Assembly (NCBI GenBank): GCA_903904835.1
Contig: CAIVEI010000048.1
Span: forward strand, 1 to 64,000
Direction of reading: 5' to 3'
Length of the DNA: 64,000 bases
From: an uncultured Schlesneria sp.
GTDB taxonomy: Bacteria; Planctomycetota; Planctomycetia; Planctomycetales; Planctomycetaceae
Shown: positions 9,601 through 18,738 of the stretch, one piece after another
Numbering within the stretch: position 1 is the first letter of the stretch
Layout of the letters: each line of letters begins with the position of its first letter
The notes under the pieces: generated by a model
Told to the model about the DNA's origin: nothing
What the model saw: only the letters and a program-made list of their open reading frames with translations
Databases searched by the model: none
Translations under genes and position numbers: made by a program

Positions 9601-9727
9601 TCAAGTCGACCTTAGGAAAGAGGTCAACTCCCAGGCTGTAATACGAGACCATGCCAAGCACGACGGGGATGCCGACAAGTACCCAGGTAAAGACTGGCCG
9701 ACGAATGCAAATCTCAGAGAGATTCAT
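6632..9727 (-). CDS. RND efflux transporter, HAE1 (AcrB-like) family
   Basis: A 1031-residue inner-membrane pump of the hydrophobe/amphiphile RND family, which exports substrates from periplasm or membrane using the proton gradient. The start, MNLSEICIRRPVFTWVL, is typical. The porter domain follows (PKVDLSAVTISARLAGASAEEIE, VTKLIEEAVNQVSGIEDLRST). Proton-relay acidic residues sit in TM4, ALILAIGIVIDDAVVVHENIFR near residue 400, and the TM10-11 region reads GLFMLIGIVKKNGILQVD. Length is normal. It is the second gene of an operon with the adaptor, 25 bp downstream of it. No TolC-like outer-membrane gene adjoins. The substrate cannot be inferred. Confidence 0.95.
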   Translation of the reverse strand: MNLSEICIRRPVFTWVLVGIPVVLGMVSYYSLGVDLFPKVDLSAVTISARLAGASAEEIETTVTKLIEEAVNQVSGIEDLRSTTREGMATIAIQFQLSKNGDVAAQEVRDKISSILNQLPQGMEPPVINRFDLDAAPIMTIGVSGRRDVREVTEIAKRQIQEQLQTVSGVGAVFLSGARTRAINVIVNTEKLASYELSVEDVRVALQTQNIEVPGGIVNQGSRELVLRTLGRMQTSDQFNELIVTNREGHAIRIRDVGRAEDSIEEPRGLSRLDGLNAVSLFVQRQSGTNTVAISDAVQARLARIKQALPADIKVELIQDQARFIRESMAEVNFHLLLAAVLVSATILLFIRDWRTTVIATLAIPTSIIPTFLFMHYMGFTLNNITMLALILAIGIVIDDAVVVHENIFRHMEEFGKDAFTASRDGTREIALAVLATSLSLVVIFVPVAFMGGIVGRFFSSFGLTVAFAVVMSLFVSFTLTPMLCAHFLKLEPSEAGHAQSKGGFVYRTIDVLYGRTLAWSLKHRFITMFISVLAFLSTIPIVANLGINLVPRDDQSEFQVTYITPEGYTLDRTNQVLSEIEQRLSSLPGVRHRFTIIGQNTGGSGKGQGDVTRGSIYFRIKELEEREYTQFEVQERARTILKEYPDLRTAVSDVSAIGGNGQDSRTFQVSIQGPDIDKLGKYSSEFIERLRAIPGLVDVDSTLSLRKPEVQVAIDRDRASDLGIPVQTIANSLNVLVGGQIVSRYKEGTEQYDVWLRADQPFRATPQSLESLTVPSPTAGQVRLSSLATVTEARGPSQIDRFNRQRTVTLLAHPDKVSLNEAIQQARVIAKELNMPPEYEVTFGGQAKMLGETGYYFMVALGLSVLFMYLILAAQFESWLNPVSILAALPVTIPFGLLSLLMFRTPMDLYAMFGLFMLIGIVKKNGILQVDKTNELRASGMERTAAILEANHTRLRPILMTTVMLIAAMVPIALGRGPGAGARASMAKVIIGGQSLSLLLALLVTPVTYAIIDSVGQSLRRFSQRLSRLW

Positions 9728-9752
9728 TGGAAAACGACTTCTGTTGGGGTTC

Positions 9753-11147
9753 TTATGGTGTCGGGGTCAGATCACGAACATTGACGTCTGTGCCGTCCGC
9801 GATCACTGACTGACCACTCGTAATGACCTGGGCACCACGCGGCAATTGTGGTTTGGTGATTTCGACCCAGTCCGTCGTCTGCGTTCCGAGGGTGACGGGG
9901 ACCTCTTTGGCTCGCCCGTTTTCGTCCAGAAAAATTTTCGTGATTCCTGCAAACTGAATAACGGCTGAAAGAGGGACGGTGGTCGCTTCGGGATCGACGC
10001 GAGTCAGGATGGCAGCCTTGGCAAAACTACCGGGCTTCAATTCGCCGTTGGGATTCGGGACTTGAATTTCAACCTGAAAAGTACGCGTTGCCGGTTCGAC
10101 GGTCGGATAGATTCGGGTCACCGTTCCGACGAAAGGAGTAGCCGATGTTGCGGCGAAGACATTCACCTGCTGCTGAAGTTTAACCTCGGAACTGAATCGT
10201 TCAGGGACGGGGACACGCAGTTTCAGGATCTGGTTGATCACCACGCGAAAGATCTCGGTCCCGGGTCGAACGAGTGTTCCTTCCGAAACTGATCGTTGAG
10301 AAACGACGTATTTCACTTGATCGATTCCCGGCACCGAAACCGATGGGATCGGGGCCGAGACTTTGGTGTTCGCCAGTTGTTCACGGGCGACTTCCAGTCC
10401 CACCTGCTGCATCTGAATTGTTGCGAGGTCCGTTTCGGCGGTCAGGAGTTGGTTTTCATATTCTGCCTTACTCGTCCGGTAGTCGCTTGCCGCGCTTTCC
10501 GCTTCTTCGGCAGAGACGGTTTTCGAGGCAGCAAGACGACTGATTCGATCATTGCGAGATTTGGCGTAATCCATTTGCGACTTCGCTTTCGCCACGAACG
10601 GTACGCGTTCTAAGTCCAATCGGGAATCGGGAAGAGACTGAAGTCCCAGCTTTGACAATTCGACCTGCAGTGTGCGATCAGCCTTTTGAACAGACAATTC
10701 GTAATCGGTGGGGTCGATTTCGAGCAGTTGTTCGGTTGGGGCGACGATGTCAGAAACATCGTGCAGAATTTTGCGGACGCGTCCTTCGACTCGGGCAGAA
10801 ATCGAGACTTCTTCGAAACCGTGAAGTGATCCAAATGCCTCGACGGAACGTTGTACTGAACGAACAGAAACGGGCTCGGTTGTGACGATGACGGCTGCGG
10901 CATCGCGTCCTTCAGGCTTTACGACGGGTTCGATCTTTTCTTTATCGTGTTTTCCGACCTGTGCCAGCGCGGCCATCCAACCCAAACCAAAAGCGGTGAT
11001 CAAAAGAACGAAACCAACCAAACGTCGAATCCAGCGACGGCCTGATGTTTGTAAATCCTGTTGACCTACAGTGGATGGCCTCTCGGACTCGACGGTCGCA
11101 TGTTGAACCGTGTCTTTCGGTGTGGGATGAATTACGGCCTGACCCAT
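9753..11147 (-). CDS. RND efflux periplasmic adaptor (membrane fusion protein)
   Basis: A 464-residue adaptor linking the inner-membrane pump to an outer-membrane channel. A cytoplasmic tail and one membrane anchor (RLVGFVLLITAFGLGWMAAL, about residues 43-62) come first. Then the lipoyl half GFEEVSISARVEGRVRKILHDVSDIV, a long helical hairpin (about residues 150-255), the matching lipoyl half near QLANTKVSAPI, and beta-barrel and membrane-proximal domains up to DWVEITKPQLPRGAQVITSGQSVI. ATG at 11147 is preceded by TTAGGAAAG six bases away. It is transcribed with the downstream pump gene. The anchored rather than lipidated N-terminus is a variant within the family. Confidence 0.93.
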   Translation of the reverse strand: MGQAVIHPTPKDTVQHATVESERPSTVGQQDLQTSGRRWIRRLVGFVLLITAFGLGWMAALAQVGKHDKEKIEPVVKPEGRDAAAVIVTTEPVSVRSVQRSVEAFGSLHGFEEVSISARVEGRVRKILHDVSDIVAPTEQLLEIDPTDYELSVQKADRTLQVELSKLGLQSLPDSRLDLERVPFVAKAKSQMDYAKSRNDRISRLAASKTVSAEEAESAASDYRTSKAEYENQLLTAETDLATIQMQQVGLEVAREQLANTKVSAPIPSVSVPGIDQVKYVVSQRSVSEGTLVRPGTEIFRVVINQILKLRVPVPERFSSEVKLQQQVNVFAATSATPFVGTVTRIYPTVEPATRTFQVEIQVPNPNGELKPGSFAKAAILTRVDPEATTVPLSAVIQFAGITKIFLDENGRAKEVPVTLGTQTTDWVEITKPQLPRGAQVITSGQSVIADGTDVNVRDLTPTP

Positions 11148-11330
11148 GAAACTTTCCTAATCTATTCTCAAAGGCGAATTCGGTCGTTGGACCAATCCTG
11201 CTGGATTTGTAACTGACCTGCGCGAGCAATCTTACGTCACGATGGATTGTTCGTTGGGTTCGAAGTCATCAATATGGTAGTCTTATAGCATCGAAACAAA
11301 CCTTTCGCCTCCATTGATTGAGAACGCAAC

Positions 11331-12806
11331 ATGTCCGCCGCCGGATATTCACCTGAAGAGCAACGCAAGCGGAAGCTGGCTTCCGATTGCTTGAAGCGAG
11401 CCACCGAAGCAATGGCCAAGCAGAACTGGGACTATGCCGTCGAGATGTTCATGACGGCGGTTAAGATGGTCCCGGACAATTTGATGTACCGACAGTCGCT
11501 GCGAGGAAGCGAAAGGAAGAAGTACAAAGACAACAAGACCGGCGCCAGCATGGCGTTCCTGAAGTTGTCGAGTCTCAGATCGCGCATCAAAAAAGCCCGC
11601 GGCGCAAAAAACTGGGTCGACATGGATCTGGCCGCAGAAGAAGCGCTGGCAATCAATCCGTGGGATGGACAGTTTAATGCCGACCTGGGTGAAGCGACCC
11701 GTGAACGGGGGTTCCTCGAAATCGCATCATTTGCTTACGAGCAGGCAACAGCTCCTGATGGTGCTCCGACCAACAAAGACTTTTTGATCTCGTTGGCCGA
11801 GGTCTATGAGATGCGGAAGAATTTCAATGCTGCGATAGCTGTTCTCGATAAGGTGATGGCGCTCGACCCGTTGAATGGTGCTGTTCGGTCGAAAATCCAG
11901 GCGCTGGGCGCGGACGCGACGATCTATAAGGGCTATGACGACGCCAAATCGACGCATGAAGTTCGTGAAGACAAGCAACAAGCTGTTAAGCAAGGTTACG
12001 AAGAATCGGTTAAAGGGGATGTCAAAACCAATAAGGAAGTGCTTGGCCCGGGTGAATCGGTTGAAGCCGATTTGCAGCGAATGGTACGCAAAGAGCCTGC
12101 GAACGTCGCTCATTATCAGAAGCTGGCCGATTACTATCGACGTGAAGGGAAGCTGGAAGAATCGGCGAAGACTTACAAGCTGGCGCTGGACGTCAGTGGC
12201 GACGCCAACATTCGGGAACAGATGGAAGACGTTGAACTCGATATGGTTCGGCGAAATGTGAACTTTGCGAAGGAGGCGGCAGCACGCGATCCAAACGATG
12301 AGCAATCACGAGCGATCGTCGTCGAGCTCGCGAACGAGTTGCTGTCACAAGAAATCGAAGTCTTCAGTCGCCGCGTCGATCGTTATCCGAACGACCTGAA
12401 GCTGAAGCACGAGCTCGCGAAACGCTTCATGCGGTGCAAAAAACATGACAAGGCGATCCCGCTGCTGCAGGCCGCCTCCAAGGATGTCCGGTTGGAAGCT
12501 CAGGTCCTGGCCAGTCTTGGAACTTGTTTTCTGGCGAAGAAGCAGAACAATCTGGCTAAACGTCAGTTTGAAAAAGCGTTGGAAAAGTTGAATTCAACGG
12601 AAAGCCCAATCCCTTACAAAGAGTGCTGCTATTATCTGGGACGGTTGGCTGAAGAAGGTAACGACAAGAAATCAGCCGAACAGTATTACTCGGACATTCT
12701 CGCCATCGACTATGACTACAAGGATGTCGCCAAGCGACTGGAAGAGATCCAGGGAGGTGATGACGAGTCCAATCAGATCGATATGGATCACGGCGAAGAC
12801 GCCTAG
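11331..12806 (+). CDS. TPR-repeat protein
   Basis: A 491-residue, probably cytoplasmic protein made almost entirely of helical tetratricopeptide-type repeats. Recognisable units include AKQNWDYAVEMFMTAVKMVPDNLMYRQSL, WVDMDLAAEEALAINPWD, NFNAAIAVLDKVMALDPLN, REGKLEESAKTYKLAL and KKHDKAIPLLQAA. The tail DDESNQIDMDHGEDA is acidic. Such proteins act as scaffolds; no enzyme domain is present. It is transcribed with the ComM-like gene 14 bp downstream. Its promoter lies in the 183-bp divergent gap with the efflux operon. Confidence 0.8.
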   Translation: MSAAGYSPEEQRKRKLASDCLKRATEAMAKQNWDYAVEMFMTAVKMVPDNLMYRQSLRGSERKKYKDNKTGASMAFLKLSSLRSRIKKARGAKNWVDMDLAAEEALAINPWDGQFNADLGEATRERGFLEIASFAYEQATAPDGAPTNKDFLISLAEVYEMRKNFNAAIAVLDKVMALDPLNGAVRSKIQALGADATIYKGYDDAKSTHEVREDKQQAVKQGYEESVKGDVKTNKEVLGPGESVEADLQRMVRKEPANVAHYQKLADYYRREGKLEESAKTYKLALDVSGDANIREQMEDVELDMVRRNVNFAKEAAARDPNDEQSRAIVVELANELLSQEIEVFSRRVDRYPNDLKLKHELAKRFMRCKKHDKAIPLLQAASKDVRLEAQVLASLGTCFLAKKQNNLAKRQFEKALEKLNSTESPIPYKECCYYLGRLAEEGNDKKSAEQYYSDILAIDYDYKDVAKRLEEIQGGDDESNQIDMDHGEDA

Positions 12807-12820
12807 ACAGAAACGCGAAG

Positions 12821-14356
12821 ATGCTCGCCAAACTGACGACTTATTCGCTGTTGGGAATTGACGCTCTGCCTGTTGAGGTCGAGGTCGATATCTCACCCGG
12901 CGCCATCCCCAAAACGATCCTGGTCGGTTTGGCTGAAGCGGCCGTTCGCGAGAGTTCCCATCGGATCGAGCGGGCATTAGTGAACTGCGGCTACGTCAAG
13001 CCGGTTGATCGGATCGTCATTAACCTTTCGCCAGCCGATCTTCCGAAGGAAGCCGCGTCGTTCGACCTTCCGATTGCCTTGGGGTTGCTTGTTGCCAGCG
13101 GGCAGTTGGCTTCGGATGTATTGGGCCACTATGCCGCGATCGGGGAACTAGCCCTAGACGGGACAATCCGTCCCGCGAAGGGAGCGCTGTCTATGGCGCT
13201 CTCGGCGAAAGAACAAGGATTAAAAGGTTTCGTTGTTCCTGCAGCCAATGCTCAGGAAGCGGCGGTCGTGGAAGGGATCGAGATTATTCCTGTCACTTCG
13301 CTGACCGAAGCCGTTGGCTATTACAGCGGACAGTTAGACATCCCGCCGCAGCCGTTCAGTTGGTCTGATGCTGTGGCGAGTTTCGGCAAATACGGAGTCG
13401 ACTATTCCGACGTTCGAGGTCAGGAATCTGCCAAACGAGCGGTCACCGTCGCAGCGGCAGGAGCACATCACTTGCTGATGCTGGGAAGTCCCGGAACCGG
13501 CAAGACCCTGCTGGCGTCGCGACTGGGAACAATCCTGCCGGAATTGGCTCCTGAAGAAAGCCTGCAAACGACTCGGATCTACAGTGCTGTTGGGCGATTG
13601 CAGCCGGGTCAGGCGTTGATGTTGCAGCGCCCATTTCGGTCGCCCCATCACACGATCAGTGAGGCGGGCCTGGTCGGCGGAGGAAGTATTCCCACACCAG
13701 GCGAGATATCTCTCGCCCACAACGGAGTTTTGTTTTTAGATGAGTTGCCCGAGTTCAACCGGCGCACCTTGGAAGTTCTTCGTCAGCCGCTGGAAGACGG
13801 ATGTGTGACGATCAGCCGTGCCATGGGGAGCCTGACATTCCCTGCCAATCTGATGCTTGTCGCCGCAATGAACCCTTGCCCCTGCGGCTATTTCGGTGAT
13901 CCCCGCAGGCAGTGTCAGTGTAATCCCATGCTGATCGAACGGTATATGAGCCGGATCAGCGGACCGCTATTGGATCGACTCGATATCCACATCGAAGTCC
14001 CACCAGTCCCATTTCGAGAACTTTCGAATCAGACGGCGGGAACGAACAGCGAAACAATGAAGGCTCAAGTCGTCGCCGCGAGAGAAATTCAACAGCGTCG
14101 TTTTGGAAAAGGTTCTTTGCGTCTCAACGGAAGGATGCCGCCGTCACAGATCCGCATCTTCTGCAAGCTGGAACCGGACGCCGAGTCGCTATTGAAAAGT
14201 GCCATGGAAGAGATGGGGCTCTCGGCAAGGGCTCACGACAAGATCCTGCGAATCGGTCGGACGATCGCCGACCTCGAAGCAAGCGAAAACATCACTGCTG
14301 CGCACCTGAGTGAAGCCATCAACTATCGGACGCTTGATCGATCATATTGGAAGTGA
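12821..14356 (+). CDS. comM: YifB/ComM family AAA+ Mg-chelatase-like ATPase
   Basis: A 511-residue AAA+ protein. Proteobacterial ComM acts as a hexameric branch-migration helicase during natural transformation; in planctomycetes this role is not tested. The N-terminal ChlI-like domain runs from MLAKLTTYSLLGIDALPVEVEVD. Walker A is GSPGTGKTLLASRLG near residue 223 and Walker B is GVLFLDELPEF near residue 303. The MNPCPCGYFGDPRRQCQCNP cysteine-rich stretch and the C-terminal Mg-chelatase helical domain, ending NYRTLDR, are family hallmarks. It follows the TPR gene by 14 bp and is convergent with the DUF1501 gene six bases away. Confidence 0.93.
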   Translation: MLAKLTTYSLLGIDALPVEVEVDISPGAIPKTILVGLAEAAVRESSHRIERALVNCGYVKPVDRIVINLSPADLPKEAASFDLPIALGLLVASGQLASDVLGHYAAIGELALDGTIRPAKGALSMALSAKEQGLKGFVVPAANAQEAAVVEGIEIIPVTSLTEAVGYYSGQLDIPPQPFSWSDAVASFGKYGVDYSDVRGQESAKRAVTVAAAGAHHLLMLGSPGTGKTLLASRLGTILPELAPEESLQTTRIYSAVGRLQPGQALMLQRPFRSPHHTISEAGLVGGGSIPTPGEISLAHNGVLFLDELPEFNRRTLEVLRQPLEDGCVTISRAMGSLTFPANLMLVAAMNPCPCGYFGDPRRQCQCNPMLIERYMSRISGPLLDRLDIHIEVPPVPFRELSNQTAGTNSETMKAQVVAAREIQQRRFGKGSLRLNGRMPPSQIRIFCKLEPDAESLLKSAMEEMGLSARAHDKILRIGRTIADLEASENITAAHLSEAINYRTLDRSYWK

Positions 14357-14361
14357 ACCTG

Positions 14362-15792
14362 TCAGGCGAATACTTCGTCAATGACTTCCCCTTCGTTGAC
14401 CGTCGCTCGTTCGGGTCGGCCTTGAAGCTTGTAAGTCAGTTCGGTGTGGTCGAGACCAAGTGCGGCCAAAATCGTCGCATGAAGGCTGTGGACATGAACG
14501 GGACGATTGACAGCGTGCATACCGAATTCGTCGGTTGATCCGATGATCTGACCACCCTTGATCCCACCGCCGGCCAGCCACATCGTGAATCCGTATGGGT
14601 TGTGATCGCGTCCATCTCCTTTTTCGCTCATCGGAGTGCGACCGAATTCGCCTCCCCAGACCACCAGCGATTCGTCGAGGAGGCCGCGTTGTTTGAGGTC
14701 TTTTAACAGCGCCGCGATTGGTCGATCGGTGGCTCCGCAATGTTCGGTATGATTCTGTTCAATCTTCGCATGCGCGTCCCACTTACTGCCCGAACCGGAA
14801 TAGAGTTCGATAAACCGAACGCCTCGCTCGACCAGGCGACGTGCGAGCAAACAGTTCTGGCCGAATGCCTGAGTTCGTTTTTCGTTCAGGCCATAGGCGG
14901 CTTGAGTCTCTTGGGTTTCCTGAGTCAGGTCGACCGCTTCCGGCGCGTGGGCCTGCATTTGGAACGCCAACTCATAAGAAGCAATCCGGGCTTCCAACTC
15001 GCTGTCACCACTTCGGCTGGCAAGATGTTCGCGATTCAATTGGTTGATGTAGTCTAGTTTATGACGCTGCCGTTCGTCGCTGATTTCGGGCGGCGGATTG
15101 AGGTGCAGAATCGGGTACTTGCCGGTCAGGAACTTCGTTCCTTGATGGCCAGATGGCATAAACCCGGAACCCCAGACCCTGTTCCCGCCCGGTGGTTCGC
15201 GATCGCTATCCAGCAAGACAACGAAACCCGGTAAATTGTTATTCTCATTGCCGAGTCCGTAATTGACCCACGCACCCAGACTAGGACGGCCAGCAAGGAT
15301 GCTGCCGGTATTCATCTGCGTGACACCACCGACGTGGTTCAAAGCATCTGATTTACATGAGCGGATCACGCAAAGGTCGTCGGCACACTCACCGACAAGC
15401 GGATACCAGTCAGAAACCGGAATCCCGCTTTGGCCGTAATTCTTCCAGGTCCTTTTGGAGGCGAGCAAGCCGTTTTCGGTGACACCCATCGGAGTAATGA
15501 CACGTTTAATCGATGAAGGGAGCGGCTTTCCTGCGTACTCGTTGACAAGGGGCTTGGGGTCGAAAGTATCCAGATGACTTGGCCCGCCATCCATGAACAG
15601 GAAGATGACGTTTCGGGCTTTTCCCGGCAAATGTGGTTTCAGCGCCGATTCTTCGGATGCGGCGGCAGACCTCCGCTGCTCGTCGGCCATCAGTCCAGCG
15701 AGTGCGATCGCACCGAATCCACCCCCGGCTCGACACAAGAAATCTCGCCGGGACGTCAAAAACTGGCGATGTAGAGTTTGAATCGCGGACAT
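14362..15792 (-). CDS. DUF1501 protein, Tat-secreted (sulfatase-like fold)
   Basis: A 476-residue member of DUF1501, a family abundant in planctomycetes and related to alkaline phosphatase/sulfatase superfamily enzymes. The Tat signal SRRDFLCRAGGGFGAIALAGLMA lies in the first 40 residues after MSAIQTLHRQFLT. Conserved segments are NVIFLFMDGGPSHLDTFDPKP, GSKWDAHAKIEQNHTEHC and VVWGGEFGRTPMSEKGDGRDHNP, which carry the acidic and histidine residues expected at a metal site. The start at 15792 leaves a normal Tat N-terminus; the frame is open 61 codons further upstream. DUF1501 genes usually follow a DUF1549/1553 cytochrome-like gene; here none is present. Confidence 0.92.
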   Translation of the reverse strand: MSAIQTLHRQFLTSRRDFLCRAGGGFGAIALAGLMADEQRRSAAASEESALKPHLPGKARNVIFLFMDGGPSHLDTFDPKPLVNEYAGKPLPSSIKRVITPMGVTENGLLASKRTWKNYGQSGIPVSDWYPLVGECADDLCVIRSCKSDALNHVGGVTQMNTGSILAGRPSLGAWVNYGLGNENNNLPGFVVLLDSDREPPGGNRVWGSGFMPSGHQGTKFLTGKYPILHLNPPPEISDERQRHKLDYINQLNREHLASRSGDSELEARIASYELAFQMQAHAPEAVDLTQETQETQAAYGLNEKRTQAFGQNCLLARRLVERGVRFIELYSGSGSKWDAHAKIEQNHTEHCGATDRPIAALLKDLKQRGLLDESLVVWGGEFGRTPMSEKGDGRDHNPYGFTMWLAGGGIKGGQIIGSTDEFGMHAVNRPVHVHSLHATILAALGLDHTELTYKLQGRPERATVNEGEVIDEVFA

Positions 15793-15940
15793 CGGGAAAC
15801 CTCGGCAGGGTCGCGGTACGAATGGGACTTTTGGGACCCAAAGGAGTGATTCGACCGGCAGGAAACGTTGGCTGCAGGCCGGTACATCATATCGGCATTT
15901 TTGGCTTGTGCCAGCGCCTGATTTTACTGAATTGCCGTAG

Positions 15941-17518
15941 TTACTTCGTCCCCAGTTCCTGCAGACGTGCAGCAATCATCATCTGAAACACAAAACAGAC
16001 GAGTCCTGTCAGGATCCAGACGGTGACCGTGGCGGGAAGTTTCCCCCATAAATCTTGTAGACCATTGGGGCCGACCGCAAGAAACATCAATTGCCAGACG
16101 GGGCAACAGGTCGAGATCGGCCCCATCATAAAGAAGGCCATCGGTAGTGCGCCCCATTTGACGAACAGGCTAAGCAGAGCGACCAGATGCAGAAAGATCA
16201 TGATCCCCATCACTGACGCCCAGAAATGAGGTTCGATTAACAACTTGGCGAAGTTGGCAATGCGAAAGTCTGGCAGTAACAATGCGGAACCCGCGAGGCA
16301 AATTGCGGCCGGCGCCAGTCCCATCAGACAGCCAATCGCTTTCGAATACCCGATGTAGGGAATTGACCGAGGAAGCATCAAAAGAGACGACATGGTCTGC
16401 AATCGAATCTCATCGTGAAATACGCGAGATGCAGAGACGCAGGCTTCAATGATCAAAATGGCCAGCATACAGCCAAAGTAGATTCCGCCAACATCGATCA
16501 GACGAATGCCGAGCCAATTGTGATTGTAGACAGACACGGCACAAATGAGCGCGAACAACATCACATACGCCAAAAGCTTGACAACAAACAACGAATATCC
16601 GCCGCCGATGAACTGGAAATCTTTCCAGACGAATGGATTACTCCAACAGCGACCCGGGCTGAGAAATTGAATACGACTTGTCGATTTCAGCACGACACCA
16701 CGTGTGGCACCACCGGGAGCCGCGTTGTTAACGCTCGGTCCAAATAGCAGCCATGCCAGGCCAAAACAGGCGATCCCGACGACGATATTGGAAATGACTT
16801 GTTTCGTCAGGATCGGCTGGTCGAAACCGGTCTGCATCACTTCTTGAAGTTGGTAGTAAACACACGACTTTTCGATCCATTCAAGCGATGTCAAAATCAG
16901 CGACTGCCACCAGACGGATTTGGTCCAACCCGTCGCCACAAGATCTTTCAATTCCAATCCGGCAATTGGAGGAAAGACCGCGTAGAGAATCATCAGTAGC
17001 GTCGTGACAGCCGCCGCATTGCCGCCGCGTTGAAAGACCACAGAACAGACCAACGCGGTGTTTGCCAGCAGCACAGTAAAGGCCAGAACGTCGACGTAGG
17101 CGGCAAAAATCTGGTGACGGGTCACCCCTCCCAGGGTGACTGCGAGTAGCATGAATGGAAATTGTACGACCAGCAAAAGCATGACTTGAATCAGTCGACT
17201 TGTCGATTTTCCCAGCAGTATACCGATATGGTTAAGCCCCGCCATTTGCAGCAGGCCGATTGTTTCTTCTTCCTTCTCTTCGGTGATCGCGGAAGAGAAG
17301 TAGCCAATTCCCGCGCAGGTGATGAACAGGACGTTTAACCATGCGATCTGCGAAAAGAATAATAATCCTGGTGCCCCGAGGAATGCACTTTGGATTGTCG
17401 CCATCAGCATAGAAAGATAGATGAATCCGACGAACGCCAATCGGAACAGATGGTTCCGCAACTGACGGGCATCCATCCTCAATGCTCGCGTCAGTAGTGC
17501 GACTAAACCGTAATACAT
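15941..17518 (-). CDS. ABC-2 type transporter permease
   Basis: A 525-residue inner-membrane protein with about twelve hydrophobic spans. The element SSAITEEKEEETIGLLQMAGL at about residues 75-95 is the coupling-helix signature of ABC-2 permeases, where the family has EKExGTLexLL. Two halves are visible, with a cytoplasmic loop around residues 275-300. It is downstream of the ATPase gene (97-bp gap) and of a large membrane protein, so a three-gene minus-strand cluster is likely. It is not clearly an exporter of any one substrate; related planctomycete clusters are uncharacterised. Confidence 0.85.
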   Translation of the reverse strand: MYYGLVALLTRALRMDARQLRNHLFRLAFVGFIYLSMLMATIQSAFLGAPGLLFFSQIAWLNVLFITCAGIGYFSSAITEEKEEETIGLLQMAGLNHIGILLGKSTSRLIQVMLLLVVQFPFMLLAVTLGGVTRHQIFAAYVDVLAFTVLLANTALVCSVVFQRGGNAAAVTTLLMILYAVFPPIAGLELKDLVATGWTKSVWWQSLILTSLEWIEKSCVYYQLQEVMQTGFDQPILTKQVISNIVVGIACFGLAWLLFGPSVNNAAPGGATRGVVLKSTSRIQFLSPGRCWSNPFVWKDFQFIGGGYSLFVVKLLAYVMLFALICAVSVYNHNWLGIRLIDVGGIYFGCMLAILIIEACVSASRVFHDEIRLQTMSSLLMLPRSIPYIGYSKAIGCLMGLAPAAICLAGSALLLPDFRIANFAKLLIEPHFWASVMGIMIFLHLVALLSLFVKWGALPMAFFMMGPISTCCPVWQLMFLAVGPNGLQDLWGKLPATVTVWILTGLVCFVFQMMIAARLQELGTK

Positions 17519-17615
17519 GGACTAGCTCGAGAAAAGGAGAAGGTCAAAATCGGCGAGACGACAATTCAACATGGGTTGCTCGACCTGTAACAGCCGAGCG
17601 GTCACACATCCGAAG

Positions 17616-18584
17616 TTATTTCACCCCTTTGGTGGTCAAGTCCATAAAGGCGTCATTCAAGTGCCGCTTGTCTTCGGTAAATCCCACAATCGGAACACCG
17701 AGATCGAGCAATCCCCTTAACAAACTGTTTGTGTCAGTGACCGTCCAGTCATATGAGACTCGATAATCGGGTCGGCCTTCGACTTGATCCGCGTCGACAA
17801 CTCCCGGCAAGCCTTTCATCCGATCAACGATTCCATCGACTTCTGAACCGAGGGTCACTCGCCAGGTCGGATGTTCGTTCGTTGAGGCTTGCAGGCCGCT
17901 CATCGAACCGCTGTACATCACTTTTCCCTTGTCGATGATGGTGACCGCATCGCAGAGTTCGGCCAGTTCTGGAAGGATGTGTGAACTGATAAAAATCGTT
18001 TTTCCCATGGAACGAAGTGCCTTCAGAATTTCCATTAATTCAATTCGGGCTCGTGGGTCCAGACCTGACGCTGGTTCATCAAGCAGCAGTAAATCGGGGT
18101 CGTTCACGAGAACGCGAGCGAGGCTGGTACGTTGCTGCATCCCTCGTGATAAACCGCTGATGAGGTCGTTTTTTCGGCCTTCCATATCAGTCAATGCCAG
18201 AACTTCGTCGATTACGCGAGTTCTTTGCGCAAACGGTAAGCCGTATGCAGCAGCGAAGAAGTCGAGGTATTCGTATACCGTCATCTGCCGGTACGTACTG
18301 AAGTGGTCGGGCATGAAACCAATCTTGCGACGGACCATCTTCTGTTCGTCAACGACATCGTGTCCAAAAACCTTAACGATACCGAATTGAGGCCGTAGCA
18401 GAGTGCAGATGATTTTGAGCGACGTTGTTTTCCCGGCTCCGTTAGGGCCGACAAACCCGTGTAGTGACTGAGGCATCACTTTGAAGTTGACATGATCAAG
18501 CGCTCGTCGTCCCTTGAAGGAATGCACGACGTCATCGACTTCGATGACGGGTCGCTGAGAATTGCCGTTTGTCGAACTGCTCAT
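17616..18584 (-). CDS. ABC transporter ATP-binding protein
   Basis: A 322-residue ATPase of the CcmA/NatA group that pairs with ABC-2 permeases. Walker A is GPNGAGKTTSLK near residue 50, the signature is LSGLSRGMQQRTSLARVLV (variant LSRGMQQR), Walker B is DPDLLLLDEPASGLDPRAR and the H-loop is IFISSHILPELAELCD. The C-terminal 90 residues (STNEHPTWRVTLGSEVDGIV...) form the small extra domain typical of these ATPases. It sits immediately upstream of the permease on the same strand. Confidence 0.93.
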   Translation of the reverse strand: MSSSTNGNSQRPVIEVDDVVHSFKGRRALDHVNFKVMPQSLHGFVGPNGAGKTTSLKIICTLLRPQFGIVKVFGHDVVDEQKMVRRKIGFMPDHFSTYRQMTVYEYLDFFAAAYGLPFAQRTRVIDEVLALTDMEGRKNDLISGLSRGMQQRTSLARVLVNDPDLLLLDEPASGLDPRARIELMEILKALRSMGKTIFISSHILPELAELCDAVTIIDKGKVMYSGSMSGLQASTNEHPTWRVTLGSEVDGIVDRMKGLPGVVDADQVEGRPDYRVSYDWTVTDTNSLLRGLLDLGVPIVGFTEDKRHLNDAFMDLTTKGVK

Positions 18585-18738
18585 GTTTGGGCTTTCGGCA
18601 CTGAAGGGTGATGTTAATGAATTCTGGAATCGACTGAGACGGAATGATCAGATGGCTACCAACGGATTTAGTAAAAGCTGCGATTGAAGCGTGAAAAGAT
18701 GTTTGTCCAGCCACCGCTATGTTTGAAGGGGGCAGTCG